DNA from: Lachnospiraceae bacterium
GTDB lineage: Bacteria > Bacillota > Clostridia > Lachnospirales > Lachnospiraceae
DNA: 64,000 nt
Direction: 5' to 3'
Assembly (NCBI GenBank): GCA_015057375.1
Contig: SVEM01000002.1
Location: forward strand, 62,001 to 126,000
Shown here: positions 54,478 to 63,196 of the stretch, one piece after another
Layout: every line of letters starts with the position of its first letter
How positions within the stretch are numbered: position 1 is the stretch's first letter
Program-made: the position numbers and the translations under genes
The notes under the pieces: model-generated
Database searches by the model: none
Told to the model about the DNA's origin: nothing
What the model saw: the letters and a program-made list of their open reading frames with translations, nothing else

Positions 54478-54742
54478 TCCGTGCGCCCTGTTTCGAATCT
54501 GTAACCCCGGACGTTACCTCTTAAGTAAACTCGATCCAGGCACCCTCACGGCACACAGATGGTTTTGCTTAGTGCTGCTTCATTCCTGACCTGACACGGT
54601 TCACAAATATCTGTTGCGTAAGACCCAGACGTCAACGTCCCTTTGAGAGGGCAGCTCCAAAGCCACAAACCCTAGACCGGACATCACCCCTGCTATAGCG
54701 GATTGCAGGTTCAGGGCACCGCTAACTCCCCGGCTGCACGGA
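54478..54742 (-). ncRNA. scr: Signal recognition particle RNA, long form with Alu domain
   Basis: Read on the minus strand. Terminal stem TCCGTGC with GCACGGA; the 5' Alu part contains GGGGAGTTAGCGGTGCCCTG and CAATCCGCTATAGCAGGG, and the S domain contains GTGTCAGGTCAGGAATGAAG. The apical GGAA tetraloop (54583-54586) is closed by A-U in place of the usual C-G, a compensated change. About 265 nt, close to the B. subtilis scRNA. A run of Ts follows at 54477-54472. It guides membrane-protein targeting with Ffh. tadA lies just upstream, as in many Firmicutes. Confidence 0.93.
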
Positions 54743-54770
54743 AATATTAAGACATAGTCATACAGTATTT

Positions 54771-54799
54771 AGTATACTGTGAATTCTAATGGGTGTCAA
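54771..54799 (-). promoter_or_regulatory. Sigma-A promoter of the SRP RNA
   Basis: Minus strand TTGACA (54794-54799), a 17-base spacer and TATACT (54771-54776). The -35 box lies inside the last codons of tadA (GTT GAC ACC). A start near 54764 leaves about 20 bases to be trimmed from the 5' end. Confidence 0.82.
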
Positions 54800-55274
54800 C
54801 TTTTTTTGTTTTTCTGAGCCGGGCAAAAAAATCACTTAATATGCTGCTGCATTCGTCATGCAATATATCTTTTACGATTTCTGCCCTATGATTAAATCCA
54901 CTCATTTGAAGAAGATTAATAACCGAACCGGCACATCCTGCTTTAGGATTCATACTGCCAATGACCACTTTGGGTATGCGGGCCTGTACAATAGCTCCGG
55001 CGCACATTGGACAAGGCTCAAGAGTAATATACATGGTACATTCCTCAAGTCTCCAGTCTCCGGTCACTTTTCCCGCTTTTTTGATAGCTGTTATCTCTGC
55101 ATGGCCAAGTGTACTTTTTATGGTATTACGTCTGTTATATCCTCTTGCAATAACTTTTCCGTCACGCACTATAACACAGCCAATCGGCACCTCATCGTAC
55201 TTTAATGCCAGTCTTGCCTGTTTAAGTGCTTCCTTCATGTATTTTTCATGAATGACTCTTTCTTCATTTTCCAT
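54786..55274 (-). CDS. tadA: tRNA-specific adenosine deaminase
   Basis: 162 residues. HAE (His58, Glu60) and PCPMC (Cys88, Cys91) form the zinc and proton-transfer site. It converts A34 to inosine in tRNA-Arg(ACG). GGGATTTG SD upstream of ATG 55274. The length and the tail KKVDTH are normal; the tail doubles as the -35 box of the SRP RNA promoter. Confidence 0.93.
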   Translation of the reverse strand: MENEERVIHEKYMKEALKQARLALKYDEVPIGCVIVRDGKVIARGYNRRNTIKSTLGHAEITAIKKAGKVTGDWRLEECTMYITLEPCPMCAGAIVQARIPKVVIGSMNPKAGCAGSVINLLQMSGFNHRAEIVKDILHDECSSILSDFFARLRKTKKVDTH

Positions 55275-55327
55275 AACAAATCCCGTTTCCTCTTATGCAA
55301 ATGATGTTAACAAGTATATCCTACTAT

Positions 55328-56269
55328 TTATATTTTGTCGAGAATGGATATACACCAATATCCAAATTCACCTCTGACATCTTTCTTACAGTTCATTGCT
55401 TTAAACACCTCAAATCCAAACATTTTTGCCATAAATTCATCCCTGTTGTGATACACTCCCGGAACTCCAATCATGTAACACGGGTGATCTTTACAACTTG
55501 TTTTCATAAGCATAAGGTGTCTGTAGCTGTAATATCCGTGAAGTAAAAAACTGTTATTTGCAATTACCCACGTATCAATTGGAAGCTGGCCGATATCCTG
55601 CGGTTCAATGCGTATGCACCACTCCATTTCATCATCCTCAAACGGATACATGCGCGGATACATTTGCTTCATTTTTTCGGCAGATTTTATTATCTGCTCC
55701 CGTATACCTTCCGGTTCTTTTATTACAGAAGCTTCAAGCGCTGCTGCCGTCTCTTCCTGTTCATCAACAACCGGCTGTTCATCAAATTGTTTATCTGACA
55801 GTATATCATCTGTCTGTTCCTGTGGTTCCGGCTGCATTTCCGGCTCTTCCTCATGCTCAGCGTCTGCTTCATATTCAGACACATCTGCCTCTTTAAGACC
55901 GTGCACCGTAACAGGGTTGTCATCCCATGCTGACGCATAAAACTTACTGTCACTATGATATATTATTAACCCGTCCATATCATTTAATCCATATATGCTT
56001 TCGGCCACAGAATTTACAGGAAATATATAACTTGCATCACAGGCTCCGTTTTTCTGTTTTATCCGGCCGATACTAAATCCTTTTACCTTATAACCATTTC
56101 TCATGTATAAATACACTTCCATAGGTTCATTTACACTTAAAACATTGATATGTACCGTGATTTTTACCTTCTTATCCCTAATTTCAATTCTTGCATACCC
56201 GATGTTATTTTTCTTTTCTTCCTGTTCATAAGAATATATATACGATATCCATCTCTTATATTCTGACAT
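55328..56269 (-). CDS. DUF6128-like conserved protein
   Basis: 313 residues from MSEYKRWISYIYSYE (ATG 56269, GGGGG SD); the ORF-track start is earlier. The N-terminal beta domain (about 1-110) has VKITVHINVL and VYLYMRNGYK; the middle is acidic and variable (about 115-190); the C-terminal domain (about 195-313) with HGYYSYRHLMLM and GVPGVYHNRDEFMAKMFGF is conserved. I recall this as DUF6128 of Lachnospiraceae; no function is known. Its SD lies in a terminator-like hairpin. Confidence 0.7.
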   Translation of the reverse strand: MSEYKRWISYIYSYEQEEKKNNIGYARIEIRDKKVKITVHINVLSVNEPMEVYLYMRNGYKVKGFSIGRIKQKNGACDASYIFPVNSVAESIYGLNDMDGLIIYHSDSKFYASAWDDNPVTVHGLKEADVSEYEADAEHEEEPEMQPEPQEQTDDILSDKQFDEQPVVDEQEETAAALEASVIKEPEGIREQIIKSAEKMKQMYPRMYPFEDDEMEWCIRIEPQDIGQLPIDTWVIANNSFLLHGYYSYRHLMLMKTSCKDHPCYMIGVPGVYHNRDEFMAKMFGFEVFKAMNCKKDVRGEFGYWCISILDKI

Positions 56270-56274
56270 GACAA

Positions 56275-56309
56275 AACCCCCTTCATACATATAATGTATG
56301 CAGAGGGTT
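56275..56309 (-). promoter_or_regulatory. Hairpin terminating the sigma operon and occluding the next SD
   Basis: On the minus strand AACCCTCTGCATACAT pairs with ATGTATGAAGGGGGTT at 15 of 16 positions (one G-U), loop TAT, followed by TTTTG. The GGGGG arm is the SD of the DUF6128-like gene. So it may act as a terminator for the sigma/anti-sigma unit and as a translational block. Confidence 0.7.
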
Positions 56310-56340
56310 CGTCATATAGAACTTTTTATGGAATTAATAT

Positions 56341-57429
56341 TTATTCGAGGTCTTGTTCTTCATCAATTTCGCTGTCGGAAGGTATGTCTGCATCTTCTTC
56401 ATCTTCATTTATATCTGCAGGATCCGGCGTAGCTGTCGGCGGCGTATAATTTTCAAATCTATCTCTTGCATAGCTCACTATTGAATAGAGATCTTTTATG
56501 TCCTGATTAATAACATAATCACTGTCTAAATGAAGTATTTCCTCCGAAGAATCGAGCGGTATCTTTCCGTAAACACCACCGGCCACCTTACAATAGCTCT
56601 TTCCTGTAAACTTGAGAAACAGAATATATTCTTTATCCAACTGCATTGGAATATATCCTTTTACATGTGTATAACACTTGTTTTCTGCGTTAACCGTTAT
56701 ACCTTCCTTAACCATTATCTCGTCATCAATTTCTTCATCCGTATTGTTCCACAGAACAGAAGACACTTCGAATCCGGCCATAAGGCTGTAAATATCATCG
56801 TCACCCGTTATGCTTAAAATTGACTGTTTTTTTGCACCTCGTACAACGATGTCGCAATCCATAAGCATGTCATCCACATTATTATATTCCGCTACAAATG
56901 ATGCCATGTCGATCTCACATGCATACTCATCAAGTAGCTCCGCTATCTCTTTTGTAGACAATCCCACAAGATCACTGTTCTTTCCGCTTGCAATTCTGTC
57001 AGGATTATCTCCTGAATGATTTTTTGATGGTTTTTTTGAATGACTGTCATCTTTATCATTGTCTTTATCATCATTTTTGTCGTCATCATTATCAACCACA
57101 TATGTTGGCGCTTCTGTAAAATTAAACATCTCATCGCCTCTGTCAACAAGGTTGTCTGCAGGTTGTTTTCCTACGCCACTTCCGTTACCATGTGACAATG
57201 TAAAAAATGCCGTGAAAAATACAGCCAGGCATGCTACCATCCCTGCAAATCCATACATAATGCGTCTTCTTGTACGTGCTTTTGAACTTACTCCCGTCTT
57301 ATCAAAAACCATTTCCCATATTCTCTCTTCGTTAAGACCGGACTCCCATTCATACTGCTTCTTAAGAAGCTCATCTGTCTCTTGTTCATTCAAATTGTCT
57401 AGAATTTGTCTTAGTTTGTCTTCCATCAT
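56341..57429 (-). CDS. Membrane anti-sigma-factor-like protein
   Basis: 362 residues. A cytoplasmic N-domain (about 1-55) rich in charged residues, a membrane helix (about 58-80), an Asp/Lys/Ser-rich linker, and an extracellular domain (about 150-330; VYGKIPLDSSEEILHLDSDY) with an acidic C-terminus. The layout is that of anti-sigma partners of ECF factors, with outside sensing. The gene overlaps the sigma stop (ATGATG), with GGAGG upstream; the second ATG (57426) has better spacing. No zinc-binding HxxxCxxC motif is seen. Confidence 0.7.
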   Translation of the reverse strand: MMEDKLRQILDNLNEQETDELLKKQYEWESGLNEERIWEMVFDKTGVSSKARTRRRIMYGFAGMVACLAVFFTAFFTLSHGNGSGVGKQPADNLVDRGDEMFNFTEAPTYVVDNDDDKNDDKDNDKDDSHSKKPSKNHSGDNPDRIASGKNSDLVGLSTKEIAELLDEYACEIDMASFVAEYNNVDDMLMDCDIVVRGAKKQSILSITGDDDIYSLMAGFEVSSVLWNNTDEEIDDEIMVKEGITVNAENKCYTHVKGYIPMQLDKEYILFLKFTGKSYCKVAGGVYGKIPLDSSEEILHLDSDYVINQDIKDLYSIVSYARDRFENYTPPTATPDPADINEDEEDADIPSDSEIDEEQDLE

Positions 57430-57995
57430 ATACCTCCGGGAATACTTGCCATTAGATATTTCTTAAGCTTTCCAAGCGTTCTGGAACTTCTTGTATCAAC
57501 CGCCGTTACCGTCATTGACAACCTCTCTGATATTGACTTTGAGCTTTCGCCCATATAATATTTCCTGACTATAATCTCCCTATCAGGTTCTCCCAGGCTG
57601 TTGATAGCCTCAAGAAGTGCCTTTTTCTGTTCACGTTTTATGTACGCCTCTTCTATATCAATGGTGTCTGCAATATATACATAACTTTCTTCATCATCAA
57701 CTGATATGTTCCCGACCTCTTTAATCTTCTTTCTGAACGTATCAATTGCCCTGCGTTTTGCAATGACGCATAAAAATGCCTTCAGACTTCCTTTCTCTTC
57801 AGAAAATCTGTCTATATTATTATAAAAATCTATAAACACGTCACTGGCACAGGCTTCCATTTCAAACTCATCACATACACTGTTTATTTTTTCGCGTACA
57901 ATGGAACATACTAACCCCATATAATCTGACATAAGTTTGCTAAGACCTATATTCGGATTACGCTTTATAAGTTCAATCAACTCGTTGTCTTGCAT
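57426..57995 (-). CDS. ECF-type RNA polymerase sigma factor
   Basis: 189 residues from MQDNELIELIKRN (ATG 57995, AAGGAT SD). Sigma region 2 with CASDVFIDFYNNIDRF and FLCVIAKRRAIDTFRKK, and region 4 with REIIVRKYYMGESSKSISERLSMTVTAVDTRSSRTLGKLKK. It directs polymerase to its own regulon and should be held by the membrane protein encoded next. In the leader, CCTGATTTATCAGG forms a small hairpin about 30 bases ahead of the SD. Confidence 0.9.
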   Translation of the reverse strand: MQDNELIELIKRNPNIGLSKLMSDYMGLVCSIVREKINSVCDEFEMEACASDVFIDFYNNIDRFSEEKGSLKAFLCVIAKRRAIDTFRKKIKEVGNISVDDEESYVYIADTIDIEEAYIKREQKKALLEAINSLGEPDREIIVRKYYMGESSKSISERLSMTVTAVDTRSSRTLGKLKKYLMASIPGGI

Positions 57996-58082
57996 TAATT
58001 TATCCTTCCCTCTGCCTGATAAATCAGGTCCCCCTAAATTTCTCTTCGCAGCGATTTGCAAAATCTTACACATTTTTTCAAA

Positions 58083-59450
58083 TTATTTTTTATAAATGTC
58101 CATCGCTTTACCAAGCAGATATTTTCTATCATTATGTTTTGGCTCATCAAGTACATCCTCAAGAAGCCTGTTCATTATATCTCCGATTATCTTACCCTGC
58201 GGTATTCCCACCTGCATAAGGTCGTTTCCACCGATACACAAATCCTTTATAGACACGGACTCCTGCTTATCTAAAATATCCTTTACAATATCCTTTGCTT
58301 CCTCAATGCGACTCCTTTTTTCTTCCCGATTATAATCACTTTGTCCGCACAAATCCGCTTCCATAAGAATAAACAAATACGGCAAAATGTCAACTCCTGC
58401 CTTACTCATAAACCTTCGTATGTTGCGCCTGTTTCCATCAAATCTGTAATCGTGATAATTAATAATTCTTGTCACCATACTGATTGTATAATTATCAAAC
58501 TTCAGACGCTTTAAAACCTCCTGCGCCATACGACTTCCCTTCTGTGGATGTCCATAAAAATGATCCGTACCGTTTTCATCTGTTGTAAGACAATCCGGCT
58601 TTGCGACATCGTGAAGAAATGCGCTCCATGAAAGAACCCTAAGCTCTCTCTCATCATTTCCGGCATACAAACTTTTTACTGCCTGTAAAACTTTTATTGT
58701 ATGCTCGCCTACAGAATATATATGATTAATATTATTCTGTTCCGTCGATGCCATGCGGTCCCATTCCGGCAGAAAATACTTTGATATTCCTGTTTCGAAA
58801 AGAAGCATAAGCTTGTCCGGATTATTGGAAATAATAAGCTTTGAAATCTCAACCATTATCCTTTCACAGCTTACCTTAACAATATTTTCCGACAATTCTG
58901 TTATGGCCGCCTTTGTTTTTTCTTCTATTTTAAAGCCAAGCTGTCCTGCAAATCTTATTGCCCGAAGCATCCTAAGTGCATCCTCCGAAAATCTTTCTAT
59001 CGGATTTCCAACACATCTTATAATACCGCGTGACAAATCATTTACACCGTCATACATGTCTATAAGACCATCTTTCGGCGAATACGCCATGGCATTAATT
59101 GTAAAATCCCTTCTCATAAGATCCTCTTTAAGGGATGTGGAAAATGAAACCGAATTCGGATGTCGTCCATCATCATATTTTCCGTCAATACGATATGTTG
59201 TCACCTCATAATTCTCTCCGTGCAAACGCACCGTTACAGTACCATGCTCAATACCCGTATCTATCGTCTTTGGGAATATCTGCTTTATCTCCTGCGGTTT
59301 TGCGGATGTAGTAATATCCCAATCCTTAGGTTCTTTATTAAGAAGCGAATCTCTGACACAGCCGCCTACACTGTAGGCCTCAAAGCCATTCGCGTTTAAT
59401 TCATTTATTATATATTCAACATCTTTGGGAATTTTTATTTTTATATCCAT
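58083..59450 (-). CDS. cca: tRNA nucleotidyltransferase (CCA-adding) with HD domain
   Basis: 455 residues, class II. YSVGGCVRDSLL and KDWDITTSA hold the catalytic aspartates, RRDFTINAMA and DALRMLRAIRFAGQLGF the nucleotide-template region, and a C-terminal HD domain (AFLHDVAKP) suggests phosphohydrolase activity. It builds or repairs the 3' CCA end. ATG start preceded by GGGGGAG. The tRNA in this window encodes its CCA, so repair is likely. Confidence 0.93.
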   Translation of the reverse strand: MDIKIKIPKDVEYIINELNANGFEAYSVGGCVRDSLLNKEPKDWDITTSAKPQEIKQIFPKTIDTGIEHGTVTVRLHGENYEVTTYRIDGKYDDGRHPNSVSFSTSLKEDLMRRDFTINAMAYSPKDGLIDMYDGVNDLSRGIIRCVGNPIERFSEDALRMLRAIRFAGQLGFKIEEKTKAAITELSENIVKVSCERIMVEISKLIISNNPDKLMLLFETGISKYFLPEWDRMASTEQNNINHIYSVGEHTIKVLQAVKSLYAGNDERELRVLSWSAFLHDVAKPDCLTTDENGTDHFYGHPQKGSRMAQEVLKRLKFDNYTISMVTRIINYHDYRFDGNRRNIRRFMSKAGVDILPYLFILMEADLCGQSDYNREEKRSRIEEAKDIVKDILDKQESVSIKDLCIGGNDLMQVGIPQGKIIGDIMNRLLEDVLDEPKHNDRKYLLGKAMDIYKK

Positions 59451-59564
59451 TACGCTCCCCCTTTACGGTTCATTATAGCATAAGTTTTGACAAATGACAG
59501 TTATTATACTATCATTTATACATATTACTGAGAATAGAATAATACTATGGGGAGGTTATTTACT

Positions 59565-59825
59565 ATGAAATATACTTATAAGACTAAAGGAACCTGCAGT
59601 AGACAGATAGATCTTGACATCAACGGCGATGTAATTACCAACGTAAAGTTCTATGGCGGATGCGATGGCAACCTCAAAGCAATCCCGGCACTTGTTGACG
59701 GACTTACAGTTGATACTATTGAGAAAAAATGTGCCGGAATCCAGTGTGGTTTTAAAGGAACTTCATGCGCTGACCAGCTTGCACACGCAGTAAGAGCTGC
59801 TTACGAAGAATCTAAGAAAGAGTAA
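59565..59825 (+). CDS. TSCPD-domain protein (TIGR03905 type)
   Basis: 86 residues from MKYTYKTKGTCSRQIDLDIN (ATG 59565, GGAGG with a 9-base gap). It has four or five cysteines (GTCSRQ, GGCDGN, CAGIQCGFKGTSCADQLA), the TSCPD signature also found at the C-terminus of NrdJ ribonucleotide reductases. As a free-standing protein its role is unknown; metal binding is likely. Its last 14 bases overlap the AI-2E family gene end. Confidence 0.85.
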   Translation: MKYTYKTKGTCSRQIDLDINGDVITNVKFYGGCDGNLKAIPALVDGLTVDTIEKKCAGIQCGFKGTSCADQLAHAVRAAYEESKKE

Positions 59826-60837
59826 CATTTCTTACAATATATGTTTCATATATTGTTTTAATCGTTACAAGGGCAACCGGTCCAAGTATTATACCGGATA
59901 TGCCGAACAACTTTATTCCTACATAAAATGCTGCAAATATATATATGGGACGGAGCCCGGTGCTTTGTCCCATTAATTTTGGCTCTAAAATTTCTCTCGC
60001 ACACAGACACAGAAAATATGTCACCGATATAATAACTGCTTCTTTTATTTTTCCCTGAAACACATAAACTATCGCCCATGGCACCAGAATGCTTCCGCTG
60101 CCTATTATAGGAAATGCATCAAGCACGGCAATAACCATTCCTATAAGAAGTGCATAGGGATTTCTTAACAAAATAAGGCCCACCGAACATATCGCAAAAA
60201 CGACCAGTATAATTATCCCCTGCGTTTTCAGATATCCTCCGAGAGTTTCCTTAAGCCCCTCTATAACCGGCAATATATATTTATAAACAAATGTTGAGCG
60301 ATATTCATCTCTAAGTGCTGTATATTCTTCTGTAATAAGCCATGTGGCAATTACAAAAAAGAGAAAACTAAAAGAGACCGAAATCAGATTGCTGCATACA
60401 TTTATAGCCGTATCCGTAACTGCCGGAAGGACCCGTTCCCCCATATTCTCTATCATTCTGTAAACACCGCCACTATCTGTTCCCAACAATCTGTCGCATC
60501 TCATACATAAGTTACTTACCACTGTATTTACCTCAGTCTGTATGAACGGCATATTTGCAAACAATCTTCTCCCCTGATATATCAGTATATATACAAGGCC
60601 ACCACCACAGAACAATACTACTGTTAAAATGCCCACAACTGTAAGTATGGCAACCCCTTTATACGACAGTCTGATTTTCTCTGTCAGTCTCTTTACTATC
60701 GGAAATATCCATGTAGCAGCTATTATTGCTAATATAAAAGGAACCACAAGCGGCAACATATATCGTAAAACAATATATACTATAGCTGTGGTTCCACATA
60801 GGCAAATAATTCTGTTCAAAAATACTCTGTGCTGCAT
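59812..60837 (-). CDS. AI-2E/YtvI family membrane transporter
   Basis: 341 residues, about eight membrane helices, including PLVVPFILAIIAATWIFPIV and the conserved AVLDAFPIIGSGSILVPWAI, TGLRPIYIFAAFYVGIKLFGI and GIILGPVAL. The family contains YtvI (sporulation) and putative AI-2 or Na+/H+ exporters. Function here is not certain. GGGGAG SD. It follows the response regulator by 66 bases on the same strand, without a visible terminator. Confidence 0.88.
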   Translation of the reverse strand: MQHRVFLNRIICLCGTTAIVYIVLRYMLPLVVPFILAIIAATWIFPIVKRLTEKIRLSYKGVAILTVVGILTVVLFCGGGLVYILIYQGRRLFANMPFIQTEVNTVVSNLCMRCDRLLGTDSGGVYRMIENMGERVLPAVTDTAINVCSNLISVSFSFLFFVIATWLITEEYTALRDEYRSTFVYKYILPVIEGLKETLGGYLKTQGIIILVVFAICSVGLILLRNPYALLIGMVIAVLDAFPIIGSGSILVPWAIVYVFQGKIKEAVIISVTYFLCLCAREILEPKLMGQSTGLRPIYIFAAFYVGIKLFGISGIILGPVALVTIKTIYETYIVRNVTLS

Positions 60838-60903
60838 AATCGGACTCCCCTGAAGATAATTTTATATTAAATAATTATCCGCAGAGAAATACTTATCTAT
60901 ACA

Positions 60904-61596
60904 TTAAGAATTTTTGAATCTGTATCCAACTCCCCAGATTGTCTCTATGTACTGAGGCTTAGATGTATCTTTTTCAACCTTTTCTCTTATCTTCTTAATG
61001 TGAACTGTAACTGTAGCCACATCACCAACTGACTCCATACCCCATATCTTCTGGAAAAGCTCCTCTTTGGTAAATACATGGTTTGGATTCTGTGCAAGGA
61101 ATGTAAGAAGGTCAAATTCCTTTGTGGTAAAAATCTTCTCTTCATCATCAACAAAAACTCTTCTTGCAGTCTTGTCAATGCGTATACCGCGAATCTCGAT
61201 ACACTCATTATTATTAGAATTGCTTCCTACAAGTCTTGTATATCTTGAAAGGTGGGCCTTTACTCTTGCAACAAGCTCGCTTGGGCTGAATGGCTTAGTA
61301 ATGTAATCATCTGCTCCAAGACCAAGACCTCTTATCTTATCAATATCATCATTCTTAGAAGATACCATAATAATAGGCATCTCTTTCTTCTCTCTTACTT
61401 TTCTGCATATATCAAATCCATCTATGCCAGGAAGCATAAGATCGAGTATTAACATATCATAGTCCTCTTCAAGGATCTTCTGAGTTCCAATCTCACCGTC
61501 AGTCTCAACGTCAACCTTAAAATCACTGAGCTCCAGGTAATCCTTCTCAAGTTCTGCAATCGCAAGTTCATCTTCAATAATAAGTATCTTATTCAT
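60904..61596 (-). CDS. OmpR/PhoB-type response regulator, orphan
   Basis: 230 residues. Receiver domain (1-115) with Asp8/Asp9-like acidic pocket, phospho-Asp52 in LILDLMLPG, Lys in DYITKPF; winged-helix DNA-binding domain (about 130-230) with VTVHIKKIREKVEKD. It regulates transcription when phosphorylated. No histidine kinase gene is adjacent, so its partner must be encoded elsewhere. GGATAGGTG SD. Confidence 0.93.
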   Translation of the reverse strand: MNKILIIEDELAIAELEKDYLELSDFKVDVETDGEIGTQKILEEDYDMLILDLMLPGIDGFDICRKVREKKEMPIIMVSSKNDDIDKIRGLGLGADDYITKPFSPSELVARVKAHLSRYTRLVGSNSNNNECIEIRGIRIDKTARRVFVDDEEKIFTTKEFDLLTFLAQNPNHVFTKEELFQKIWGMESVGDVATVTVHIKKIREKVEKDTSKPQYIETIWGVGYRFKNS

Positions 61597-61752
61597 GCGC
61601 TAATTCACCTATCCTTTTTATTTATCCTTGTTAATATATTTACATAAAAACAACTTACTAAAGCCATAATAAAAAATATTTCTACTATATTATAATACAT
61701 TGTATTAAGAATTTCAAACATTTATTAAAAAAAAATAATATTTATTTGGCAA

Positions 61753-61781
61753 TTGACGATTACACCGAAATATTGTATTCT
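61753..61781 (+). promoter_or_regulatory. Sigma-A promoter of metK
   Basis: TTGACG (61753-61758), a 17-base spacer and TATTCT (61776-61781). Start predicted near 61787, leaving a leader of about 55 bases. Confidence 0.7.
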
Positions 61782-61797
61782 CTTTAGAGAGTGTGCC

Positions 61798-61819
61798 AGT
61801 CCGTAAATGGACTTTTTTT
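61798..61819 (+). promoter_or_regulatory. Mini-hairpin and U-run in the metK leader
   Basis: AGTCC-GTAAAT-GGACT (61798-61813), extendable by one G-U, followed by seven Ts including the last stem base. It looks like a short intrinsic terminator near +11 of the metK transcript. The AAAGGAGG SD lies just after. No standard SAM riboswitch is seen. Confidence 0.45.
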
Positions 61820-61840
61820 ATTCAAAAGGAGGAAAAAAGG

Positions 61841-63019
61841 ATGGAAAAGAAACTTTTTACATCTGAATCAGTTACAGAGGGACATCCTGACAAAATATGC
61901 GACCAGATAAGCGACGCAATATTAGATGCTCTTCTTGCACAGGATCCATACAGCCGTGTTGCATGCGAGACATCCATTACTACCGATTTTGTTCTCGTAA
62001 TGGGCGAGATAACAACCAAAGCAAAGATAGATATTGAAGACATTGTACGCAATACTATAAATGAAATCGGATATAACAATCCTGAATACGGATTTGATTG
62101 CAATACATGTGAGATTCTTATAAAGCTTGATTCACAGTCTGATGATATTGCTCTCGGCGTAGACAATTCTATTGAAGCTAAGACCGGTGATGATACAACC
62201 TCATTAACAGGTGCCGGTGACCAGGGTATGATGTTCGGTTATGCAACCGATGAAACCGAGGAGTATATGCCTTATCCTATATACCTTGCTCACAAGCTCA
62301 CAAAGAAATTGTCAGAAGTAAGAAAGAATGGAACACTTCCATATCTCCGCGCTGACGGCAAGAGCCAGGTTACTGTAGAATATGATGAGAATGGCGTTCC
62401 TGTAAGCATTAATGCTATAGTAATTTCTTCACAGCATGCTGCAGAGATTACACAGGAGCAGCTTCGTGCAGACATCAGAAAATATGTTATAGACCCTGTT
62501 ATCCCTGCACACCTTGTGAATGACAACACATTATTTTATATAAATCCAACCGGAAGATTCGTAATCGGCGGACCTAACGGAGACAGCGGACTTACAGGCC
62601 GTAAGATTATCGTAGATACCTACGGCGGTTATGCACGTCACGGCGGTGGCGCTTTCTCAGGAAAAGACTGCACCAAAGTTGACCGTTCTGCAGCTTATGC
62701 AGCCCGTTACGTCGCAAAGAACATTGTTGCAGCAGGTCTTGCTAAGAAATGTGAAATTCAGCTTTCATATGCTATCGGTGTTGCAGAACCTACTTCTATT
62801 ATGATAGACACATTCGGTACAGGAATCATGGATGATTCAGCTTTAGTCGATATCGTAAGAAAGCATTTTAATCTTCGTCCTGACGGAATAATCAACATGC
62901 TTAACCTCAGACAGCCAATCTACAAACAGACTGCTGCCTATGGCCATTTCGGAAGAAATGATCTTAACCTTCCATGGGAAGCAACAGATATGGCAAAAGA
63001 GCTTGAAGCATATCGCTAA
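61841..63019 (+). CDS. metK: S-adenosylmethionine synthetase
   Basis: 392 residues from [20 protein letters not shown] (ATG 61841); the ORF-track start adds a leader-encoded stretch with no SD of its own. [29 protein letters not shown] and [22 protein letters not shown] carry the ATP, methionine, Mg and K ligands. It makes SAM for all methylation, including RsmI and TrmN6 in this window. The tRNA-Arg gene starts one base after its stop. Confidence 0.97.
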   Translation: MEKKLFTSESVTEGHPDKICDQISDAILDALLAQDPYSRVACETSITTDFVLVMGEITTKAKIDIEDIVRNTINEIGYNNPEYGFDCNTCEILIKLDSQSDDIALGVDNSIEAKTGDDTTSLTGAGDQGMMFGYATDETEEYMPYPIYLAHKLTKKLSEVRKNGTLPYLRADGKSQVTVEYDENGVPVSINAIVISSQHAAEITQEQLRADIRKYVIDPVIPAHLVNDNTLFYINPTGRFVIGGPNGDSGLTGRKIIVDTYGGYARHGGGAFSGKDCTKVDRSAAYAARYVAKNIVAAGLAKKCEIQLSYAIGVAEPTSIMIDTFGTGIMDDSALVDIVRKHFNLRPDGIINMLNLRQPIYKQTAAYGHFGRNDLNLPWEATDMAKELEAYR

Positions 63020-63020
63020 T

Positions 63021-63095
63021 GCCGCTTTAGTTAAATGGATATAACAAGCCCCTCCTAAGGGCTAGTTGAGGGTTCGATTCCCCCAAGCGGTGCCA
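63021..63095 (+). tRNA. trnR: tRNA-Arg (anticodon CCU)
   Basis: Acceptor GCCGCTT with AAGCGGT (G1-U72 wobble), D-stem GTTA/TAAC, anticodon stem AGCCC/GGGCT with loop CTCCTAA (anticodon CCT, reads AGG), T-arm GAGGG-TTCGATT-CCCCC, discriminator G and encoded CCA. Variable loop of 4 bases. The T-stem has an A50-C64 mismatch. It begins one base after the metK stop, so the primary transcript is probably shared. Confidence 0.93.
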
Positions 63096-63103
63096 CAAAA
63101 AAT

Positions 63104-63147
63104 GCCGGAATACTTGAGTGTATCAAGGATTCCGGCTTGATTTTTTT
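63104..63147 (+). terminator. Terminator of metK and tRNA-Arg
   Basis: GCCGGAAT-A-CTTGA and TCAAG-G-ATTCCGGC (to 63136) pair with one internal mismatch around GTGTA, followed by TTGA and a run of seven Ts. Confidence 0.92.
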
Positions 63148-63196
63148 ACTCTCCGTGAATTACCTGTATACTATCGTAAGAACAATTCCAAACCAG

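Noticed and set aside
61600-61840. SAM-I or SMK riboswitch for metK
   Set aside because: No SAM-I core or kink-turn stem and no SD/anti-SD SMK pairing found in the AT-rich region; only a mini-hairpin.
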